From Sciscionella marina DSM 45152 (GTDB lineage: Bacteria > Actinomycetota > Actinomycetes > Mycobacteriales > Pseudonocardiaceae), in NCBI RefSeq assembly GCF_000379465.1, contig NZ_KB905414.1:124001-188000 (forward strand): a stretch of 64,000 nucleotides of DNA. Reading direction: 5' to 3'. A program made the position numbers and the translations under genes. Positions 59,836-64,000 of the stretch are shown here, one piece after another; positions within the stretch are counted from its first letter, which is position 1; the number at the start of each line of letters is the position of its first letter. A model generated the notes under the pieces. The model was given only the letters and a program-made list of their open reading frames with translations, had not been told where the DNA came from and ran no database searches.

Positions 59836-61425
59836 TCAGTCCACCGCCTCGCGCAGCACTGCCTTGCGGATCTTCCCGGTCGAGGTCTTCGGCAGCGCCC
59901 CGAAGCGGATCTGCTTGGGCACCTTGAAATGCGCGAGACGGCCGCGCAGCCAGCCGATCAGCTCCGCCTCGGTGACCGCACTCGCCTCGTCGGCGCGCAC
60001 GAACGCCACCGGCACCTCGCCCCACTTCGGATCGGGTCTGGCCACCACCGCCGCCTCCGCGACCGCCGGATGCGCCAGCAGCACCTGCTCCACCTCGATC
60101 GAGGCGATATTCTCGCCGCCGCTGATGATCACGTCCTTGAGCCGGTCGCGGACCTCGATGTAACCGTCCGGATGGCGGACCGCGACATCCCCGGTGTGCA
60201 GCCAGCCCCCGGTGAACGCGGCCGCGGTGGCTTCCGGGTCGTCGAGATAGTGCGACATCACCGTGTTCGAGCGGATGACCAGTTCGCCGAGCGCGCTGCC
60301 GTCGGCCGGGACGTCCTCGAACGCCTCGGTCACCACCCGCGCCGATTCCACGTTCACGGTGCGCACACCCTGCCTGGCCATCAGCGCCGCCCGCTGCTCG
60401 GGCTCCTGCGAGCGCCACTCCGGTCGTGGCACGCAGACCAGCGAGGGCCCGTATGTCTCGGTCATCCCGTAGAGGTGGACGATCCCCACACCGAGCCGGG
60501 ACATCTCCTCGATCGCGGTCGGCGAGGGCGCCGCTCCCCCGACCGCGAACAGCACCCGCTGATCGAACGGCGCACCCTCCTGGGCTCCACGGTGCTCGAC
60601 AAGCGAGTCGAGCACGACCGGGGCCCCGCACAGGTGCGTGATACCGGCTTGCCGGATTACCTCGAGCGCGTGCACCGGATCCACCTTGCGCAGCGCGACA
60701 TGCCGGGCCCCCGCTGCGGTCACCGCCCACGTATAGCACCAGCCATTGCAGTGGAACATCGGCAGCGTCCACAGGTAGCGCGAGTCCGGCCGCAGTCCCG
60801 CGGAGACCACCTGGCCGAGCGCGTTGAGGTAGCCGCCGCGGTGGGTGTAGACCACGCCCTTCGGACCTCCGGTGGTGCCCGAGGTGAAGTTGATGCTCAG
60901 TGGCTGCCGTTCGTCGCCGGGCAGCCGGAGCGGCGCCGGTGTCGCCGTGCGCAACCAGCCGGTGTAGCCCTCGGTGTCCACGGTGTCCTCGGCCCCGATG
61001 GTCACGACCTCGCGCAGCGAGGTCACCCGCTCCCGGATCCCGGCGACCCGGTCGGCGAGCGTGTGGTCGACCACCAGCACCTTCGCCCCGGCCAGCCCCA
61101 GCACCAGTTCGTACTCCTGCCCGGAAAGCCGGGTGTTCAGCGCCACCAGCACGCACCCGGCACCGGGGATCCCGTAATGCGCTTCGAGCAACGGAAGATC
61201 GTTGGGGGCGAGCACCGCAACCCGGTCCCCGGCCACCAGGCCGAGCTCGATCAACCTGCCCGCCAGCCGCTGCGCCCTCTCCAGCAGCCCGGACCAGCTG
61301 ACCTGCGCCCCGGCGCCGGTGCGGACGCCGATGTCGTCACCGCCGATATCGGCCGCGCGGTGCAGAAAGCTCAGCGGACTCAGCGGAACCTCGTTCGCCT
61401 CGGCGGGATCGTGCACCCGGGGCAT
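59836..61425 (-). CDS. AMP-forming acyl-CoA ligase (medium/long-chain FadD type)
   Basis: 529-residue ligase. TSGTTGGPKGVVYTHRG is the P-loop, LYGMTETYGP the A5 motif, RLKDVIISGGENIASIEVEQ the hinge region and TSTGKIRK the catalytic-lysine end, all canonical. GAGGAGGTGAGC precedes the ATG at 61425. It follows the cyclase gene by 13 bp and is controlled with it. Three active-looking ligases plus one dead copy in one island suggest several carboxylate entry points. Confidence 0.9.
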   Translation of the reverse strand: MPRVHDPAEANEVPLSPLSFLHRAADIGGDDIGVRTGAGAQVSWSGLLERAQRLAGRLIELGLVAGDRVAVLAPNDLPLLEAHYGIPGAGCVLVALNTRLSGQEYELVLGLAGAKVLVVDHTLADRVAGIRERVTSLREVVTIGAEDTVDTEGYTGWLRTATPAPLRLPGDERQPLSINFTSGTTGGPKGVVYTHRGGYLNALGQVVSAGLRPDSRYLWTLPMFHCNGWCYTWAVTAAGARHVALRKVDPVHALEVIRQAGITHLCGAPVVLDSLVEHRGAQEGAPFDQRVLFAVGGAAPSPTAIEEMSRLGVGIVHLYGMTETYGPSLVCVPRPEWRSQEPEQRAALMARQGVRTVNVESARVVTEAFEDVPADGSALGELVIRSNTVMSHYLDDPEATAAAFTGGWLHTGDVAVRHPDGYIEVRDRLKDVIISGGENIASIEVEQVLLAHPAVAEAAVVARPDPKWGEVPVAFVRADEASAVTEAELIGWLRGRLAHFKVPKQIRFGALPKTSTGKIRKAVLREAVD

Positions 61426-61438
61426 GCTCACCTCCTCC

Positions 61439-62311
61439 TCACACCACGGCCACGGGGCGCAGCGGGGATCCCGTGCCACCGCGTACGGTCAGCGGAAGAC
61501 CGAGGAACAGGAACGTACTGACCCCGTTCGCGGACAGTTCCTCGCAGTTCACCCATTCCATGATGTGCACACCGTGCTGCTGCAACAACAGCACATGCAC
61601 CGGAAGTGGACTGCCCGGCACCGTCGATGGCCGCACCTCGAACGCTACGGTGTCCGCGCCGACATAGCGAACGCCGTGGGAAACGAGCCATTCCGCCCCG
61701 TCCAGCGCCACCCCGCTGCCCGCGCTGTGTTCGTCGATCTTTTTCATGTCCGGCCAGTACTTCATTTGCCCGGTGCGGACCAGGACGATGTCCGAGGGAC
61801 CGATCGTGACGCCGGCTTCCTCCGCTGCCAGCCGCAGGTGTTCCGCACCGATCGCGAAGTGCGGCGCCAGCACGTCCGCACCGAGCGCGCGCGGCACGTC
61901 GAGCAACACCCCGCGGCCGATGATGGGCGCGAGCTCCGAGGCGTCGCCGCGCAGCGCACCGTAGTCGCCGAGCGCGGTGGCCGAGGACTGTCCGCCGTGC
62001 CACTCGTCCTCGCTGCCACAGGTGACGTGGCAGAGGGCGTCGATGTGGGTGCCGGTGTGCAGCGTCCCGGACACCAGCTCCGAAACATACCCGACCTCCA
62101 CCTCGTTGTCCCCCCTGTCGGCGAACGGGAACCGGCCCTCGTTGCGCTGCCCCTGCGGGGAGTTGTAGGTGACGACCTCGAAGCGCGGGTACCCGCCGAA
62201 CGACGGCATGTGCCGCCACCAACCGGAGGCGAGTTCGTACACCCTCCCCTCAGTGGGGACGCCGAGACCACGCAGCACATCCGCGGCGGGTGCAGGGTTC
62301 TCAGGACTCAT
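61439..62311 (-). CDS. Cyclase/kynurenine-formamidase-like metal hydrolase
   Basis: 290-residue protein of the cyclase (KynB-like) family. The signature LHTGTHIDALCHV (HxGTHxDxxxH) supplies the divalent metal ligands. Family members hydrolyse N-formyl amides, isatin, or catalyse ring closures and openings. The ATG at 62311 (MSPENPAPAADV) fits the family; the frame upstream is unsupported. First gene of the cyclase-ligase operon with a perfect GntR palindrome about 170 bp upstream. Together with the amidase it makes two C-N- or lactone-cleaving enzymes in one regulon. Confidence 0.85.
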   Translation of the reverse strand: MSPENPAPAADVLRGLGVPTEGRVYELASGWWRHMPSFGGYPRFEVVTYNSPQGQRNEGRFPFADRGDNEVEVGYVSELVSGTLHTGTHIDALCHVTCGSEDEWHGGQSSATALGDYGALRGDASELAPIIGRGVLLDVPRALGADVLAPHFAIGAEHLRLAAEEAGVTIGPSDIVLVRTGQMKYWPDMKKIDEHSAGSGVALDGAEWLVSHGVRYVGADTVAFEVRPSTVPGSPLPVHVLLLQQHGVHIMEWVNCEELSANGVSTFLFLGLPLTVRGGTGSPLRPVAVV

Positions 62312-62482
62312 CGGGATCTCCTTCGCACGAGCCGATCCGCGGCACCCCCGGACGCCGGCCGAGGCAGCCGTGCGCAGTACCGCACCCCGGGACGCCCGGT
62401 CCGGACGGCCAGGTTTCCTCCGCATCGCCGTGCGGCAGTCGCCGGTAGCCCGGCCGCGACCTCGAACCTCTCTTCGTCACAT

Positions 62483-62504
62483 CCTAAAGAGTATACTCTT
62501 TAGG
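62483..62504. promoter_or_regulatory. Perfect 22-bp palindromic operator, AAAGAGTATACTCTTT core
   Basis: A perfect 22-bp inverted repeat, CCT-AAAGAGTATACTCTT-TAGG in outline, with core at 62486-62501. It defines the consensus used for the other five sites. It lies between the GntR gene and the operon that follows it and is the strongest candidate GntR operator. Confidence 0.82.
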
Positions 62505-62593
62505 AGACAAAATCGAGTACGATCATAAGGATCATCAACCGATTCAGCCCATCCAAACGAAAATCTGGTCAGCCGCGAAACCTTCAGGGCAAG

Positions 62594-62609
62594 AAAGAGT
62601 GTACCCTTT
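62594..62609. promoter_or_regulatory. AAAGAGTATACTCTTT-type operator, second copy
   Basis: AAAGAGTGTACCCTTT matches 14 of 16 positions and is followed by ACCGTAAAGG. It lies 41 bp downstream of the GntR stop and 108 bp from the perfect copy, again giving a paired arrangement. Confidence 0.7.
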
Positions 62610-62649
62610 ACCGTAAAGGTGTGCCGATACGTCCAGCACGGCGGTGCCG

Positions 62650-63381
62650 TCACAGCAGCCGGGCGATCGCCTGCAGATGCCGCCGCATGCGGTACTGGCC
62701 GAGCGGAGCGTCCCCGGCGATGATCGCGGCGACGATCGCCCGGTGCGCCTCGTGGGACTCGACGGCGGCCTCGTGCTGCCCCTCGCTGTCGGCGCCGCCG
62801 GTATCCCATTCCTGTTGAACGATTTCCTGGTCGAGTTGGGTCAATACCTCGACGAACAAAGTGATCGCCGGATTTTCCGCGAGTTCGGCGATCACCCGGT
62901 GCAGATTACGCGCATGCCCACGCGTGACACCCTGCTCGATAAACTTTTCCTCGACACGCAGGGCATCTTTCAGCAGCACGATTCCCGATTCGGTGAGATT
63001 CTCCGTCGCCTGCACGATGCCCGCGAGTTCGAGCGCCGTGCGAGCCTCGAAAAGCTGCTCCCGGGTCACCTCGGCATGCCGCAGATAGACCCTCGCGGCG
63101 TTGCGCACCACGCCGGGATCCGGTTCGGTCACCACCAGGCCACCGCCCGGCCCCCGGCGCATCGTGGCCATCTGCTGGTATTCGACAAGCCGGACCGCCT
63201 CCCGGAACACGGCCCTGCTCACCGAATATCGCTCGATCAGCTCGCTCGCCGAACCGAGCACCGAGCCGGTAACCCAGCCACCGGAAATAATGTCCTTTTC
63301 GATCTGCTCGGCGACCTTTTCCGCGAGCCGCTGATTGGGTTTATCGGTCACCGCCGGTTCCACCGATCCTTCGCCGGCCAT
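62650..63381 (-). CDS. GntR-family regulator (FadR/FCD class)
   Basis: 243-residue regulator. The winged helix (about residues 18-85) contains VAEQIEKDIISGGWVTGSVLGS and YSVSRAVFREAVRLVEYQ, followed by GPGGGLVV and an FCD-type helical ligand domain. The palindrome AAAGAGTATACTCTTT is found next to it and in the promoters of the ACAD operon and transporter operon, so it is the probable master regulator of the 50-62 kb genes. FCD members sense fatty acyl-CoAs or organic acids; an acyl-CoA intermediate of the pathway is a likely effector. Confidence 0.88.
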   Translation of the reverse strand: MAGEGSVEPAVTDKPNQRLAEKVAEQIEKDIISGGWVTGSVLGSASELIERYSVSRAVFREAVRLVEYQQMATMRRGPGGGLVVTEPDPGVVRNAARVYLRHAEVTREQLFEARTALELAGIVQATENLTESGIVLLKDALRVEEKFIEQGVTRGHARNLHRVIAELAENPAITLFVEVLTQLDQEIVQQEWDTGGADSEGQHEAAVESHEAHRAIVAAIIAGDAPLGQYRMRRHLQAIARLL

Positions 63382-63722
63382 TGATCGACCCCCGTTTTAC
63401 CGTACGTCCGCAGGCTCACCGATTCTGTCCTGACCACCATAGCTCATGATCGATTCGAACCGCGCTGTCCACTTTCCCGCGCAGCGAGCCAGACACCGGA
63501 ACGGCCGGTGCGCCGACCCACACACTGCAACCGCGCGGTGGCCCCGCCGCGGGTCAACCCTTCGGTCACCGGACAACCGATCCGGAACACAGCGCCGGGC
63601 ACCGCGGCTGCGTGGCGATTTCCGAACAGGGGACCCACGAATGGAGCCAGGGTCGCCTTCTCGTGCGAGCCGCTATCTGGACAGACCCACCGAGCGGATC
63701 AGAGTCTGTCTCGGACGGCGTC
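63382..63722. other. 341-bp spacer at the right flank
   Basis: Between the GntR start and the small acidic protein. No copy of either operator family, no ribosome-binding site with a plausible gene and no strong hairpin was seen. GntR autoregulation through the palindrome is therefore not evident here. Confidence 0.3.
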
Positions 63723-63968
63723 CTACTCGGTGTCGGGGCGCCGGCGTCGTTCAATCGGTGCCGATGTGCGAGCGCGATCGGTTTCGGCGTGGCTGGCCCG
63801 TTCTTCGGACTCCCGAAGTACCTCTTCAGCCATGGACTCGGCGGTCTCCTCGTCGGGGACGACCTCTGTTTGATCTGCGTAGTCGGTGTCACCGGGGTGC
63901 TGCTCCTCGGGCAGGAGGTTCGCACGCTGTCGGATTCGTTGTTGATCGGGCTGATCAGGAGTCGACAT
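63723..63968 (-). CDS. Small acidic actinobacterial protein of unknown function
   Basis: 81-residue hydrophilic protein, MSTPDQPDQQRIRQRANLLPEEQ at the N-terminus, then Asp/Glu-rich and a basic RRRRPDTE tail. Short proteins starting with the same RANLLPEE-type segment are widespread in actinomycetes with no known role to my knowledge. GAGGTG lies before the ATG at 63968; a longer start at 63998 is less likely. It probably belongs to the host backbone rather than to the catabolic island. Confidence 0.6.
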   Translation of the reverse strand: MSTPDQPDQQRIRQRANLLPEEQHPGDTDYADQTEVVPDEETAESMAEEVLRESEERASHAETDRARTSAPIERRRRPDTE

Positions 63969-64000
63969 GGAGACACCTCGCGATCTTGTCCACGGCAAGC

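Larger units (their letters stand above)
62312..62649. promoter_or_regulatory. 338-bp promoter spacer of the cyclase-ligase operon
   Basis: Lies between the GntR stop and the cyclase start. It contains two operators (listed separately) and is locally AT-rich. No gene is supported here. Confidence 0.5.

Noticed and set aside
1-64000. KstR-type boxes controlling the steroid genes
   Set aside because: I looked in the promoters of kshA, hsa-like and kstD-like genes and saw none resembling the KstR palindrome; the visible shared element is different.
1-64000. CRISPR arrays, tRNA or rRNA genes, complete insertion sequences
   Set aside because: No regularly spaced direct repeats, cloverleaf-type sequences or transposase frames were recognised.

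Overview
The window is high-GC DNA with dense, often overlapping genes, frequent GTG starts, F420/luciferase-type oxidoreductases, mycobacterial-style acyl-CoA dehydrogenase pairs and steroid-ring enzymes. That set points to an actinomycete of the Mycobacteriales/Pseudonocardiales type. The genus cannot be fixed from sequence alone. No rRNA, tRNA or CRISPR array was seen.

Layout. 0-3.7 kb: left edge with a truncated tyrosine recombinase, two cytidine-deaminase-fold proteins, a LysR regulator and about 0.8 kb of decayed sequence. 3.7-10.5 kb: an HsaA-type monooxygenase and an extradiol dioxygenase, an IclR regulator, an EthD-like protein, two luciferase-like oxidoreductases and an NTF2-like protein. 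10.8-17.3 kb: exported SMP-30 protein, enoyl-CoA hydratase, an internally deleted acyl-CoA ligase pseudogene, a steroid-dehydrogenase-like SDR, a serine esterase, a frameshifted thioesterase and a TetR regulator. 17.4-28.3 kb: SDRs, a zinc alcohol dehydrogenase, two KstD-family flavoproteins, an Ldh-type dehydrogenase, an HsaD-like C-C hydrolase and an acyl-CoA ligase. 28.3-33.2 kb: a five-gene operon for a four-subunit 2-oxoacid:ferredoxin oxidoreductase with a GntR regulator inserted before the ferredoxin subunit, then an MHS-type transporter. 33.2-42.7 kb: the steroid-ring core (HsaA x2, HsaB, HsaC, KshA, KshB, KstD-like flavoprotein, DHRS1-like SDR). 42.8-50 kb: PadR, Baeyer-Villiger monooxygenase, IclR, a third luciferase-like protein and two SDRs. 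50-63.4 kb: four acyl-CoA dehydrogenases plus enoyl-CoA hydratase, a second transporter, amidase with a small partner, two acyl-CoA ligases, a cyclase and a FadR-type GntR regulator.

How it fits together. KstD plus KshAB open ring B of a 3-ketosteroid, HsaA/HsaB hydroxylate the resulting phenol, HsaC cleaves ring A and HsaD hydrolyses the product. All of these have homologues here, but HsaE/F/G, thiolases and the HIP pathway were not seen, so the island probably feeds a core pathway encoded elsewhere. The many hydroxysteroid-dehydrogenase-like genes, the CoA ligases, paired ACADs and the amidase suggest a hydroxylated, side-chain-bearing and perhaps amide-conjugated steroid (bile-acid-like). 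That substrate is inference.

Two putative regulons are visible directly in the DNA. One uses a 15-bp palindrome TCCCG-N5-CGGGA placed 29-30 bp upstream of -10-like hexamers in front of the ring-degradation genes. The other uses AAAGAGTATACTCTTT, found in pairs in front of the ACAD operon/transporter, the cyclase-ligase operon and the dead ligase. The most unusual element is the anaerobe-like ferredoxin oxidoreductase operon inside an oxygenase-rich steroid island.
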